Assembly: GCF_036227605.1 (NCBI RefSeq)
Contig: NZ_CP109487.1
Location: forward strand, 5,827,501-5,891,500
Direction of reading: 5' to 3'
Length of the DNA stretch: 64,000 bases
From: Streptomyces sp. NBC_01439
Lineage (GTDB): Bacteria > Actinomycetota > Actinomycetes > Streptomycetales > Streptomycetaceae
In this document: positions 21,913 to 31,562 of the stretch, piece by piece
How positions within the stretch are numbered: the first letter of the stretch is position 1
Layout of the letters: each line of letters starts with the position of its first letter
The notes under the pieces: generated by a model
The model's database searches: none
The model's input: only the letters and a program-made list of their open reading frames with translations
What the model was told of the DNA's origin: nothing
Made by a program: the position numbers and the translations under genes

Positions 21913-22601
21913 CCGCCACGACCCCCGCCACCGCCACCACCCGCCCGAACCACATCGTCTGGGACTGGAACGGGACGCTCCTGCACGACATCGACGCCGT
22001 CATAGCCGCGACCAACGCCTCGTTCGCCGAGCTCGGCTTCGCGCCGATCAGCCTGGAGATCTACCGCGACCTGTACGTCGTGCCCGTGCCGAAGTTCTAC
22101 GAGCGCCTCATGGGGCGGATGCCCACCGAGGCGGAGTGGCTGGTCATGGACGACACCTTCCACCGCCACTACTGGGCCGCCGCCGAGGACGCCGGGCTGG
22201 CCGAGGGGGCCCGGGAGCTGCTCCGGGACTGGCAGCTGGACGGCCTCACCCAGTCCCTGCTGTCCCTCGCGCCCCACGACAAGCTCGTTCCCCTGATCCG
22301 GGCCCACGGCATCGACCAGCACTTCCTGCGCGTCGACGGCCGGATCGGCCCCTCCCACACCTCCAAGGCGGGACATCTCGTACGCCACCTGGCCGCCCTG
22401 GACGGGACGGGCGTGACGGCGGACCGTACGGTCCTCATCGGAGACGCCGTGGACGACGCCCTCGCCGCCGCCCACGTGGGTGCCCGGGCGGTCCTCTACA
22501 CGGGCGGCTCGCACAGCCGCAGCAGTCTGGAATCAGCCGGAGTGCCGGTCGTGGACAGCCTGGCCGAGGCCGTACGGACAGCTCGCGAGCTGGCCGGATA
22601 A
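21909..22601 (+). CDS. HAD-superfamily hydrolase, phosphoglycolate phosphatase-like
   Basis: A 230-residue HAD protein. Motif I is WDWNGTLLHDID (Asp18 nucleophile in DWNGT); the second carboxylate of the usual DxDGT is replaced by Asn, an uncommon variant. Motif II is around residue 120 (LLSLAPHDK), with the Lys in TSKAGHLVRHL, and motif III/IV is LIGDAVDDALAAAHVG. A helical cap (about 30-95) classifies it as a C1-cap PGP-like enzyme. GTG 21909 overlaps the upstream stop. The substrate is not evident. Confidence 0.9.
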   Translation: MTATTPATATTRPNHIVWDWNGTLLHDIDAVIAATNASFAELGFAPISLEIYRDLYVVPVPKFYERLMGRMPTEAEWLVMDDTFHRHYWAAAEDAGLAEGARELLRDWQLDGLTQSLLSLAPHDKLVPLIRAHGIDQHFLRVDGRIGPSHTSKAGHLVRHLAALDGTGVTADRTVLIGDAVDDALAAAHVGARAVLYTGGSHSRSSLESAGVPVVDSLAEAVRTARELAG

Positions 22602-22968
22602 GGACTGGACGGGTACCTGCACGGACGCCCGGTCACGTCGCTGGCCAGAGTGTCAAAGTTCTACCCCAAGATTTGTACAGATGCAGCGAATGACGTCCTG
22701 GGGGTAGGTCGGGATAGCCTTGTACCCGTGATCAGCGCGATAGTCATCGGGGGCACTGGTGCCTCCGGCCTGCGCCCGGCGCACGACCGTGCCCGGGCCC
22801 TCGCTGATCCCCGCCCCCGGGACCGTCGGCCGATCATGGCTCATTCCCTCCCGGTCGGCTCTCTCGACGGCATAGCGTCGATCCCGAACGGAAACCCCGC
22901 CTCGCGGTGCTATGTCATTCCTTCCTTCACCTACGTCACGCAATGGCGCGCGACAGGAGCCAGAGGAC
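22602..22968 (+). promoter_or_regulatory. Upstream region of the glutamate dehydrogenase gene
   Basis: A 367-bp gap with no supported coding gene. TGACGT (22691-22696) and TAGCCT (22715-22720), 18 bp apart, form a plausible promoter, giving a leader of roughly 240 nt. A second TAGCGT at 22873-22878 could be a proximal -10. No riboswitch fold that I recognise was found. Confidence 0.4.
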
Positions 22969-25900
22969 ATGCAGACCAAGCTGGACGAAGCAAAGGCCGA
23001 GCTGCTTGCACGGGCGGCCCGGGTAGCTGAGCACAGCCCGGCCGGGGGGCTACTTCCGACTGGGTCCGAGCGGGGAGAGCGTCCGGACCAGGACACCGTT
23101 CTCTCCTACCTCCAGCGCTACTACCTGCACACGGCGCCCGAGGACCTCGCGGACCGCGACCCGGTCGACGTGTTCGGAGCCGCGCTCTCGCACTACCGGC
23201 TCGCCGAGAACCGGCCGCAGGGCACCGCGAACGTGCGCGTGCACACGCCCACCGTGGAGGAGAACGGCTGGACCTCCAGCCACTCCGTGGTCGAGGTCGT
23301 CACCGACGACATGCCCTTCCTCGTGGACTCCGTGACGAACGAGCTGTCCCGCCAGGGCCGCGGCATCCACGTCGTGATCCACCCGCAGGTCGTCGTCCGC
23401 CGCGACGTGACCGGCAAACTGATCGAGATCCTCGGTCCCGACTGCGACGCCCACGGCCCCGCCACCGCGCGTCCCCACGACTCCCTCGTCGAGTCCTGGA
23501 TCCACGTCGAGATCGACCGCGAGACCGACCGCGCCGACCTCAAGCAGATCAACGCCGACCTGCTGCGCGTCCTGTCCGACGTACGGGAGTCCGTCGAGGA
23601 CTGGGAGAAGATGCGCGAGGCCGCGCTGCGCATCGCCGAGGGCCTGCCCGAGGAGCCCACCGCCCCGGACCTGCGCGAGTACGAGCTCGAAGAGGCCCGT
23701 GAGCTGCTGCGCTGGCTCGCCGACGACCACTTCACCTTCCTCGGCTACCGCGAGTACAACCTCGTCGACGGCGACTCCCTGTCCGCCGTGCCCGGCACCG
23801 GCCTCGGCATCCTGCGCTCCGACCCGCACCACAGCGGCAAGGAGGACGGCCACCCGGTCTCGCCGTCCTTCAACCGGCTGCCCGCCGACGCCCGCGCCAA
23901 GGCCCGCGAGCACCGCCTGCTGGTGCTGACCAAGGCCAACAGCCGCTCCACCGTGCACCGCCCCTCGTACCTCGACTACGTGGGCGTCAAGAAGTTCGAC
24001 GCCGACGGCAACGTCGTCGGTGAGCGCCGCTTCCTCGGCCTGTTCTCCTCCGCCGCGTACACCGAGTCCGTGCGCCGCGTCCCGGTCATCCGCCGCAAGG
24101 TCGCCGAGGTCCTCGCCGGCGCCGGCTTCTCGCCGAGCAGCCACGACGGCCGCGACCTGACGCAGATCCTGGAGACCTACCCGCGCGACGAGCTGTTCCA
24201 GACCCCGGTCGACCAGCTCCAGGCCATCGTCACCTCCGTCCTGTACCTCCAGGAACGCCGCCGGCTGCGGCTGTACCTGCGCCAGGACGAGTACGGCCGC
24301 TACTACTCGGCGCTCGTCTACCTGCCCCGCGACCGGTTCACCACCGGGGTGCGGCTGCGCCTGATGGACATCCTGCGCGAGGAGCTCGGCGGCATCAGCG
24401 TCGACTTCACCGCGTGGAACACCGAGTCGATCCTCTCCCGCATCCACTTCGTCGTCCGCGTCCCGCAGGGCACCGAGCTGCCCGCGCTGACCGACTCCGA
24501 CGTCGAGCGCATCGAGGGCCGGCTCGTCGAGGCCGCCCGCTCCTGGGCCGACGGCTTCCAGGAAGCGCTGATCGCCGAGTGCGGCGAGGAGCGCGCCGCC
24601 GAGCTGCTGCGCCGCTACGGCACCTCCTTCGCCGAGGGCTACAAGGCCGACCACTCGCCGCGCGCGGCCGTCGCCGACCTGGTCCACCTGGAGCGGCTCG
24701 CCGCCAGCGACCGCCAGTTCGCGCTCTCGCTGTACGAGCCCGTCGGCGCGGGCCCCGGCGAACGCCGGTTCAAGATCTTCCGTACCGGTGACCAGGTCTC
24801 GCTCTCCGCGGTCCTGCCGGTGCTCCAGCGCCTGGGCGTCGAGGTCACCGACGAGCGCCCGTACGAGCTGCGCCGCTCCGACCGGGTCAGCGCCTGGATC
24901 TACGACTTCGGTCTGCGGATGCCCGTCTCCGGCAACGGGGACAACTACCTCGGCGACGACGCCCGCGAGCGCTTCCAGGACGCCTTCGCCGCGGTCTGGC
25001 AGGGCGACGCGGAGAACGACAACTTCAACGCCCTGGTACTGAGCGCCGGGCTCACCTGGCGACAGGCCGTCGTCCTGCGCGCGTACGCCAAGTACCTGCG
25101 CCAGGCCGGTTCCACCTTCAGCCAGGACTACATGGAGGACACCCTCCGCAACAACGTCCACACCACCCGGCTGCTGGTCTCGCTCTTCGAGGCCCGGATG
25201 GCGCCCGTGCGCCAGACCGCCGGCAGCGAGCTCGTGGACGCCATGCTGGAGGAGCTCGACGGGGCCCTGGACCAGGTCGCCTCGCTCGACGAGGACCGCA
25301 TCCTGCGGGCCTTCCTCACCCTCATCAAGGCCACGCTGCGCACGAACTTCTTCCAGCTCAACGGCGTGGGCGAGCAGCACTCGTACGTGTCGATGAAGTT
25401 CGACCCGCAGGCCATCCCGGACCTGCCGGCCCCGCGCCCGGCCTTCGAGATCTGGGTGTACTCCCCGCGCGTCGAGGGCGTCCACCTGCGCTTCGGCAAG
25501 GTCGCCCGAGGCGGCCTGCGCTGGTCCGACCGTCGCGAGGACTTCCGTACGGAGATCCTCGGCCTGGTCAAGGCGCAGATGGTCAAGAACACCGTGATCG
25601 TGCCGGTCGGCGCCAAGGGCGGCTTCGTCGCGAAGAACCTCCCCGACCCGTCGGTGGACCGCGACGCCTGGCTCGCCGAGGGCATCGCCTCGTACAAGAT
25701 CTTCATCTCGGCGCTGCTCGACATCACCGACAACATGGTCGCCGGCGAGGTCCTGCCCCCGAAGGGCGTGGTCCGCCACGACGAGGACGACACCTACCTC
25801 GTCGTCGCCGCCGACAAGGGCACCGCGACCTTCTCCGACATCGCCAACGGCGTGGCGGAGTCCTACGGCTTCTGGCTCGGCGACGCCTTCGCGTCGGGCG

Positions 25901-27933
25901 GCTCGGCCGGCTACGACCACAAGGGCATGGGCATCACGGCACGCGGCGCATGGGAGTCCGTCAAGCGGCACTTCCGCGAACTGGGCCACGACACCCAGAC
26001 CGAGGACTTCACCGTCGTCGGCGTCGGTGACATGTCCGGCGACGTGTTCGGCAACGGCATGCTGCTCTCCGAGCACATCCGCCTGGTCGCCGCCTTCGAC
26101 CACCGGCACATCTTCATCGACCCGAACCCGGACTCGGCGACCTCGTACGCCGAGCGCCGTCGCCTGTTCGAGCTGCCGCGCTCCTCGTGGGCCGACTACG
26201 ACACCTCGCTGATCTCGGCGGGCGGTGGCGTCCACCCGCGTACCGCGAAGGCCGTCCCGATCACCGCGCAGGTCCGCGAGGCCCTCGGCATCGAGGCGGG
26301 CATCACCAAGATGACCCCGGCCGACCTGATGAAGGCGATCCTGCAGTCCCCCGTGGACCTGCTGTGGAACGGCGGCATCGGCACGTACGTCAAGTCCACC
26401 GCCGAGACGCACGCGGACGTCGGCGACAAGGCCAACGACGCCATCCGCGTCAACGGCTCCGATGTGCGGGCCAAGGTCATCGGCGAGGGCGGCAACCTGG
26501 GTCTGACCCAGCTCGGCCGGATCGAGTTCGCCCGTACCGGTGCGGGCGGCGAGGGCGGCAAGGTCAACACCGACGCCATCGACAACAGCGCGGGCGTGGA
26601 CACCTCCGACCATGAGGTGAACATCAAGATCCTGCTCAACGCGGTCGTCACCGACGGCGACATGACGGTCAAGCAGCGCAACAAGCTGCTCGCCCAGATG
26701 ACCGACGAGGTCGGCCACCTGGTGCTGCGCAACAACTACGCGCAGAACGTCGCGCTCGCCAACGGCGCGGCCCAGGCCCCGAGCCTGCTCCACGCCCAGC
26801 AGCGCTACATGCGGCGGCTGGAGCGCGACGGTCTGCTGGACCGGGCGCTGGAGTTCCTGCCCACCGACCGGCAGATCCGCGAGCTGCTGGGCGGCGGCAA
26901 GGGCCTGACCCAGCCGGAGCTGGCCGTCCTGTTCGCCTACACCAAGATCACTGTGGCGGACGAGCTCATCACCACCGAGCTGCCGGACGACCCGTACCTG
27001 CGCCGTCTGCTCTTCGCGTACTTCCCGGCCGCCCTGGCCGAGCGGCTCACCGAGCAGATCGACGCGCACGCGCTGCGCCGGGAGATCATCACCACCCTCC
27101 TGGTCAACGACACCGTCAACACGGGTGGTTCGACCTTCCTGCACCGGCTGCGCGAGGAGAGCGGGGCCTCCACGGAGGAGATCGTGCGCGCGCAGCTCGC
27201 GGCCCGCGAGATCTTCGGCCTGGCCGACGTGTGGGACGCGGTGGAGGCGCTCGACAACAAGGTCGCCGCCGACGTCCAGACCCGGGTGCGGCTGCACTCG
27301 CGGCGCCTGGTCGAGCGCGGTACCCGCTGGCTGCTGAACAACCGGCCGCAGCCGCTCCAGATCACCGAGACCATCGCCTTCTTCCAGGAGCGCGTGGGCC
27401 AGGTCTGGGCCGAGCTGCCGAAGCTGGTGCGCGGTGCCGACCTGGACTGGTACCAGTCGATCCTGGACGAGCTGACGGGCGAGGGCGTCCCGGAGGAACT
27501 GGCCGCCAAGGTGGCCGGCTTCTCCTCCGCCTTCCCGGCGCTGGACATCGTCGCGATCGCGGACCGCACGGGCGTGGACCCGCTGGAGGTCGCCGAGGTG
27601 TACTACGACCTCGCCGACCGCCTGGCCATCACCCAGCTGATGGACCGGATCATCGAGCTGCCGCGGTCCGACCGCTGGCAGTCGATGGCCCGCGCCTCCA
27701 TCCGCGAGGACCTGTTCGCGGCGCACGCGGCGCTGACCGCGGACGTGCTGTCGGTGGGCAACGGCAGTTCGACTCCCGAGGAGCGCTTCCAGGCGTGGGA
27801 GGAGAAGAACACGGCCATCATCGGGCGGGCGCGGACGACCCTGGACGAGATCCAGGGGTCGGACGACTTCGACCTGGCGAACCTGTCGGTGGCGATGCGG
27901 ACGATGCGGTCGCTGCTGCGCGTGCACAGCTGA
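22969..27933 (+). CDS. gdh: NAD-specific glutamate dehydrogenase, large GDH_180 class
   Basis: A 1,654-residue enzyme of the 180-kDa class known from S. clavuligerus. It interconverts glutamate and 2-oxoglutarate with NAD, linking amino acid catabolism to the TCA cycle. The N-terminal half carries ACT-like regulatory modules. The catalytic domain spans roughly 780-1,300 with KVARGGLRWSDRREDFRTE, LVKAQMVKN and VPVGAKGGF (glutamate-binding Lys residues), and the Rossmann region (GVGDMSGDVFGNGMLLS). ATG 22969 has AGGAG nine bases upstream. It is monocistronic with a perfect 20-bp terminator stem after it. Confidence 0.96.
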   Translation: MQTKLDEAKAELLARAARVAEHSPAGGLLPTGSERGERPDQDTVLSYLQRYYLHTAPEDLADRDPVDVFGAALSHYRLAENRPQGTANVRVHTPTVEENGWTSSHSVVEVVTDDMPFLVDSVTNELSRQGRGIHVVIHPQVVVRRDVTGKLIEILGPDCDAHGPATARPHDSLVESWIHVEIDRETDRADLKQINADLLRVLSDVRESVEDWEKMREAALRIAEGLPEEPTAPDLREYELEEARELLRWLADDHFTFLGYREYNLVDGDSLSAVPGTGLGILRSDPHHSGKEDGHPVSPSFNRLPADARAKAREHRLLVLTKANSRSTVHRPSYLDYVGVKKFDADGNVVGERRFLGLFSSAAYTESVRRVPVIRRKVAEVLAGAGFSPSSHDGRDLTQILETYPRDELFQTPVDQLQAIVTSVLYLQERRRLRLYLRQDEYGRYYSALVYLPRDRFTTGVRLRLMDILREELGGISVDFTAWNTESILSRIHFVVRVPQGTELPALTDSDVERIEGRLVEAARSWADGFQEALIAECGEERAAELLRRYGTSFAEGYKADHSPRAAVADLVHLERLAASDRQFALSLYEPVGAGPGERRFKIFRTGDQVSLSAVLPVLQRLGVEVTDERPYELRRSDRVSAWIYDFGLRMPVSGNGDNYLGDDARERFQDAFAAVWQGDAENDNFNALVLSAGLTWRQAVVLRAYAKYLRQAGSTFSQDYMEDTLRNNVHTTRLLVSLFEARMAPVRQTAGSELVDAMLEELDGALDQVASLDEDRILRAFLTLIKATLRTNFFQLNGVGEQHSYVSMKFDPQAIPDLPAPRPAFEIWVYSPRVEGVHLRFGKVARGGLRWSDRREDFRTEILGLVKAQMVKNTVIVPVGAKGGFVAKNLPDPSVDRDAWLAEGIASYKIFISALLDITDNMVAGEVLPPKGVVRHDEDDTYLVVAADKGTATFSDIANGVAESYGFWLGDAFASGGSAGYDHKGMGITARGAWESVKRHFRELGHDTQTEDFTVVGVGDMSGDVFGNGMLLSEHIRLVAAFDHRHIFIDPNPDSATSYAERRRLFELPRSSWADYDTSLISAGGGVHPRTAKAVPITAQVREALGIEAGITKMTPADLMKAILQSPVDLLWNGGIGTYVKSTAETHADVGDKANDAIRVNGSDVRAKVIGEGGNLGLTQLGRIEFARTGAGGEGGKVNTDAIDNSAGVDTSDHEVNIKILLNAVVTDGDMTVKQRNKLLAQMTDEVGHLVLRNNYAQNVALANGAAQAPSLLHAQQRYMRRLERDGLLDRALEFLPTDRQIRELLGGGKGLTQPELAVLFAYTKITVADELITTELPDDPYLRRLLFAYFPAALAERLTEQIDAHALRREIITTLLVNDTVNTGGSTFLHRLREESGASTEEIVRAQLAAREIFGLADVWDAVEALDNKVAADVQTRVRLHSRRLVERGTRWLLNNRPQPLQITETIAFFQERVGQVWAELPKLVRGADLDWYQSILDELTGEGVPEELAAKVAGFSSAFPALDIVAIADRTGVDPLEVAEVYYDLADRLAITQLMDRIIELPRSDRWQSMARASIREDLFAAHAALTADVLSVGNGSSTPEERFQAWEEKNTAIIGRARTTLDEIQGSDDFDLANLSVAMRTMRSLLRVHS

Positions 27934-27949
27934 TCGGTCGGCTTCGCCG

Positions 27950-27993
27950 AACGGGCCGGGCCCGGGACCAAGCGGTCCCGGGCCCGGCCCGTT
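27950..27993 (+). terminator. Terminator hairpin of glutamate dehydrogenase gene
   Basis: Arms of 20 bp (27950-27969 and 27974-27993) pair perfectly around an AAGC loop. It sits 17 bp after the stop. There is little U-tract, as is common in streptomycetes. Confidence 0.88.
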
Positions 27994-28004
27994 GTAGCTC
28001 CCGG

Positions 28005-28068
28005 TGTGCGGCGCCGTTGCGGGGGCGCTGCCCCCGGACCCCCGCGCCTCAAACGCCGGCGGGGCTGA
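28005..28068. repeat. Dispersed intergenic repeat, copy 2
   Basis: The element is nearly identical to the one at 20567-20630 (TGCGGCGCCGTTG ... CGCCTCAAACGCCGGC ... GGGGCTGA). It lies between two convergent genes, downstream of the terminator, and is followed by a tail GGGCGGAGCCCAGGAAA also seen beside the partial copy near 54250. Confidence 0.9.
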
Positions 28069-28104
28069 AATGAGGCGCGGGTCTGGGCGGAGCCCAGGAA
28101 AGGG

Positions 28105-28893
28105 TCAGCGGCCCGAGGTGAAGGCGTCGTAGGCGTCGCAGACTTCCTTCGAGGGGCCGTCCATGCGGAGCACACCGGCCTCCAGCCAGATCGCGCGGTC
28201 GCAGGTTTCACGGACCGTGTTGATGCTGTGGCTGACGAGGAAGACGGTGCCGGCCTGTTCGCGGAGTTCCTCGATGCGCGCCTGGCTGCGGCGCTGGAAG
28301 GCGGCGTCGCCGGTGGCCAGGGCCTCGTCGATCATCAGGACGTCGTGGTCCTTGGCGGCGGCGATGGAGAACCGCAGGCGGGCGCCCATGCCGGAGGAGT
28401 ACGTCCGCATGGGCAGGGAGATGAAGTCGTCCTTCTCGTTGATGCCGGAGAAGTCGACGATGCCCTGGTAGCGCTCGCGGATCTGCTGCCTGGACATGCC
28501 CATCGCGAGGCCGCCGAGGACGACGTTGCGCTCGCCGGTCAGGTCGTTCATCAGGGCGGCGTTCACGCCGAGGAGGGACGGCTGGCCGTGCGAGTAGATC
28601 CGGCCGCGGGCCACCGGCTGGAGGCCGGCGATGGCGGCCAGCAGGGTGGACTTGCCCGAGCCGTTGGAGCCGATGAGGCCGATGGCCTCGCCCTTGTACG
28701 CGGTGAAGGTGACGCCCTTGACGGCGTGCACCTCCTTGATGCCGGGCGGTGCCTTGCGGGAGAAGACCCGACTGAGCGCCGCGGTGGCTCCGCCCTTGCG
28801 GGCGCCGGCGCCGTGCACCTTGTAGATGACGTGGACCCCGTCGGCGATGACGGTCGGTACCCGGGTGTCGGTCTGCGTCGCGGTGTCAGCCAC
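28105..28893 (-). CDS. ABC transporter ATP-binding protein, TagH/Wzt type
   Basis: A 262-residue ABC ATPase of the polysaccharide/teichoic acid export class. Walker A GSNGSGKST at about 75-83, the signature SSGMGARLRFSIA, Walker B DVLMIDEALATGDAAF and the switch His (VSHS) are present. The N-terminus carries the poorly conserved extension (ADGVHVIYKVHGAG) typical of TagH/Wzt. GTG 28893 overlaps the permease stop by eight bases. With the permease it would export an undecaprenyl-linked wall glycopolymer or O-antigen-like polymer; no C-terminal glycan-binding domain is present. Confidence 0.92.
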   Translation of the reverse strand: MADTATQTDTRVPTVIADGVHVIYKVHGAGARKGGATAALSRVFSRKAPPGIKEVHAVKGVTFTAYKGEAIGLIGSNGSGKSTLLAAIAGLQPVARGRIYSHGQPSLLGVNAALMNDLTGERNVVLGGLAMGMSRQQIRERYQGIVDFSGINEKDDFISLPMRTYSSGMGARLRFSIAAAKDHDVLMIDEALATGDAAFQRRSQARIEELREQAGTVFLVSHSINTVRETCDRAIWLEAGVLRMDGPSKEVCDAYDAFTSGR

Positions 28894-29797
28894 GTCCGTA
28901 CTCCTCTTCTGCCTTCCAGAACCAGATGAATCCGCCGATGCCGGCGAGCAGGGCCCAGCCGATGGCCAGCAACCACGCGTGGGGCGGGAGCGAGTGCGCC
29001 TGGAAGCTGTCGATCAGCGCGAAGCGCATCAGGTCGATGTAGACGGCCGCGGGGTTGACCTTGAGCAGCGTCAGCACCCAGTGGTGCGGCAGGTGGTCCG
29101 AGGCGAGCATCTGGTCGATGGACCACATGACGCCCGAGGAGTACATCCAGGTGCGCAGGACGAAGGGCATCAGCTGGCTGACGTCCGGGCTCTTGCTGCC
29201 GATGCGCGCCATGACCATCGCGCAGCCGGCGGCGAAGACGGCCATCAGCAGCAGGGCCGGGACGGCCAGGAACCAGGACCAGGCGGGCCGCTGGCCGAAC
29301 GCCAGCAGCAGGATGACGAGGGCGCCCATGGTGACGAGCAGCTGCTGGAAGAGCTGGACGACGGTGGAGATGGGCAGGCTGGCGCGCGGGAAGTGCAGGG
29401 CTCGGACCAGGCCGCGGTTGCTGTGGACGGCGCGGGTGCCGGCGTTGATGGAGCTGCCGATGAAGTCCCAGACGAAGATGCCGGTGATCAGGAAGGGGAC
29501 GTAGTCCGGCACGCCGTGGCTGGCCTTCATCACGATGCCGAAGATGAAGTAGTAGACGGCCGCGTTGAGGAGCGGGGTCACCAGGTGCCAGAGCTGGCCG
29601 AGCTTGGCGGTGCTGTACGTGGCCTGCATGCGGGCGGTCGCGTACGCGGTCACGAAGTGGCGGCGGTCCCAGAGTTCCGCGATGTAGCGGGGGAGCGTGG
29701 GGCGGGCGCCGCTGAGGGTGAGGCCGTGGGCGGCGGCGAGGCGCGCGAGTTCCGCGGAGGGCGCGGGCTCGGTCGTGGATGCGGTCGCGGTGGTCAC
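28886..29797 (-). CDS. ABC transporter permease, TagG/Wzm type
   Basis: A 303-residue ABC-2 type permease. About six membrane helices are visible (PLLNAAVYYFIFGIVM; LVTMGALVILLLAFG; FLAVPALLLMAVFAAGC). N-terminal residues are a disordered Ala/Thr-rich tail, then the family segment YIAELWDRRHFVTAYATARMQATYSTAKLGQLW. GTG 29797 is chosen; the frame can extend to TTG 29896 but the added residues are not conserved. With the ATPase gene overlapping its end it forms a wall-polymer exporter. No glycosyltransferase gene lies in this window. Confidence 0.9.
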   Translation of the reverse strand: MTTATASTTEPAPSAELARLAAAHGLTLSGARPTLPRYIAELWDRRHFVTAYATARMQATYSTAKLGQLWHLVTPLLNAAVYYFIFGIVMKASHGVPDYVPFLITGIFVWDFIGSSINAGTRAVHSNRGLVRALHFPRASLPISTVVQLFQQLLVTMGALVILLLAFGQRPAWSWFLAVPALLLMAVFAAGCAMVMARIGSKSPDVSQLMPFVLRTWMYSSGVMWSIDQMLASDHLPHHWVLTLLKVNPAAVYIDLMRFALIDSFQAHSLPPHAWLLAIGWALLAGIGGFIWFWKAEEEYGRG

Positions 29798-29933
29798 AGG
29801 GTTCGCTTTCGACGGGGTCAGTACGTCACTGCCAAGGTCGGGACGGGTCCGTATCGTCGCTACGGCGAGGTTAGGGCGCGGAGCGTCGGAACGCAACCGT
29901 ATCGTCGTGACGGAGCGCGGTTATGCTCTCTGC

Positions 29934-30581
29934 ATGACCCCGGACCCCTCCGCCACTTCTGCACCCGCCCCCGCCCCCGCCCGTAGGGCCCCCGCCGGGG
30001 CCGCCGTCCTGCGCGCGGACGTGACCGAGGCGATCCGCGACGCGGTGGTGGAGGAACTGGCCGCGGTCGGCTTCTCGAAGATGTCCATCGAGGGCATCGC
30101 CCGGCGGGCGGGGGTCGGCAAGACCGCGGTCTACCGGCGCTGGAAGTCGAAGCTGCACCTGGTGCTGGACCTGGTGGGGGCCTTCGCGGTGGACGGCCTG
30201 CCGGTGCCCGCGACCGGCTCGCTGTACGGGGACGTACGGGCCCTGCTGGAGGTCATGTCACACGTGCTGCGGCACCCGGTGGCCTCCGCGGTGATCCCCG
30301 ACCTGCTCGTGGAGGCGGCGCGGAACCCGGAGATCGCGGACGCGGTGCGCGGCGCGCTGCTCGACGGGCAGCGTCGGATGGCGGCGGGGATCGTCTCGGA
30401 CGCGGTCGCCCGCGGCGAGCTCCCGGCGGGCATCGACCCGGCCCACGCCCTCGACCTGCTGATCGGCCCGCTTTACTGGCGCCAGGTGGTGGTCCGGGAC
30501 GCCGTGACGGGCGGCCACCTCGACGTCCTGGCCCACCAGGTGGTGGCGGGCCTGAAGGCGAGCTCCGAGGCTGGCGACTAG
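29934..30581 (+). CDS. TetR/AcrR family transcriptional regulator
   Basis: A 215-residue regulator. The N-terminal helix-turn-helix spans about 28-75 (EELAAVGFSKMSIEGIARRAGVGKTAVYRRWKSK), with a classical recognition helix GKTAVYRRW. The C-terminal ligand/dimer domain (LLVEAARNPEIADAVRG ... LIGPLYWRQVV) is of the TetR_C_11/16 kind. It is divergent from the polymer exporter permease across 136 bp and may control that operon or itself. The ligand is unknown. ATG 29934 lacks a strong ribosome-binding site. Confidence 0.93.
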   Translation: MTPDPSATSAPAPAPARRAPAGAAVLRADVTEAIRDAVVEELAAVGFSKMSIEGIARRAGVGKTAVYRRWKSKLHLVLDLVGAFAVDGLPVPATGSLYGDVRALLEVMSHVLRHPVASAVIPDLLVEAARNPEIADAVRGALLDGQRRMAAGIVSDAVARGELPAGIDPAHALDLLIGPLYWRQVVVRDAVTGGHLDVLAHQVVAGLKASSEAGD

Positions 30582-30626
30582 CTAGCACCGGCCACGGCCG
30601 GACGGCAGCCAGGGCCGGCGCCGGGG

Positions 30627-31562
30627 TCACTTGATCGCTCCGGCCATCACCCCCGAGACGAACTGCCGCTGGAAGGCGAAGAAGACGACGAGCGGGACCG
30701 CCATCGACAGGAACGCGCCGGGCGCCAGCACGTCGATGTTGTTCCCGAACTGCCGTACCTGCTGCTGCAGCGCGACCGTGACCGGCGGGCTGGCCGAGTC
30801 CGCGAACACCAGCGCCACCAGCATGTCGTTCCACACCCACAGGAACTGGAAGATGCCGAGCGAGGCGATCGCAGGACCGCCGAGCGGCAGCACCACCCGT
30901 GCGAACAGCCGCAGTTCACCCGCCCCGTCGAGACGGGCCGCCTCCAACAGCTCGCGCGGGATCTCCGCGAAGAAGTTGCGCAGCAGGAACACGGCGAAGG
31001 GCAGTCCGAAGGCGGTGTGGAAGAGGACCACGCCCGCCGTGGTCTCGAACAGCCCGATGGAGCCGAAGAGTTCGGAGACCGGGATCAGCGCCACCTGCAC
31101 GGGGACCACCAGCAGTCCGACGACGAGGAGGAACAGCCAGTCCCGGCCGGGGAAGTCCAGCCAGGCGAAGGCGTATCCGGCGAACGCGCCCAGGACCAGG
31201 ACCAGCAGGGTGGCCGGCACGGCGATCGCGAACGTGTTCAGGAGCGAGCCGGTGATGGTGTCGTTCGCCAGCAACCGCTCGTAGTTGTCGGCCGTCAGCC
31301 GCGAGGGCGCCGTGAACACCTGCCACCAGCCGCCGCCGTTGAGGTCGGTGGGGGAGACGAACGAGGAGAGCAGCAGCCCGAGCGTGGGCAGCAGCCAGAA
31401 GAGCGCCGCCACGACCAGGAAGACGCGCAGCGCGCCTGAGGCGAGCTTGGCGGAGACGAGGGCGGCGTACGAGGGCCCGGCGGCCGCCGAACCCGCTGCC
31501 GCCGGGTCCACCGCCGCCGGGTCCACCGCCGTCGGGTCCGGCGTTGCGTCGGAACGGCTCAT
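30627..31562 (-). CDS. Sugar ABC transporter permease (MalG-like)
   Basis: A 311-residue permease with six predicted helices and the EAA motif (EIPRELLEAARLDGAGELRLFARVVLP). Its last residues (QFVSGVMAGAIK) are characteristic of MalG-type carbohydrate permeases. The N-terminal 35 residues contain a DPAAVDPAAAG-type low-complexity tail. ATG 31562 overlaps the MalF-like stop by four bases. It is the last gene of the three-gene importer operon; the ATPase is not encoded here, as is usual in Streptomyces, which share MsiK between many sugar importers. Confidence 0.92.
   Translation of the reverse strand: MSRSDATPDPTAVDPAAVDPAAAGSAAAGPSYAALVSAKLASGALRVFLVVAALFWLLPTLGLLLSSFVSPTDLNGGGWWQVFTAPSRLTADNYERLLANDTITGSLLNTFAIAVPATLLVLVLGAFAGYAFAWLDFPGRDWLFLLVVGLLVVPVQVALIPVSELFGSIGLFETTAGVVLFHTAFGLPFAVFLLRNFFAEIPRELLEAARLDGAGELRLFARVVLPLGGPAIASLGIFQFLWVWNDMLVALVFADSASPPVTVALQQQVRQFGNNIDVLAPGAFLSMAVPLVVFFAFQRQFVSGVMAGAIK

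Noticed and set aside
22602..22968. Riboswitch before glutamate dehydrogenase
   Set aside because: No recognised conserved core or convincing aptamer fold could be found by eye.
23050..27927. 1,625-codon open frame opposite the glutamate dehydrogenase
   Set aside because: It is a mirror of the real codon bias; the product has no recognisable domain.
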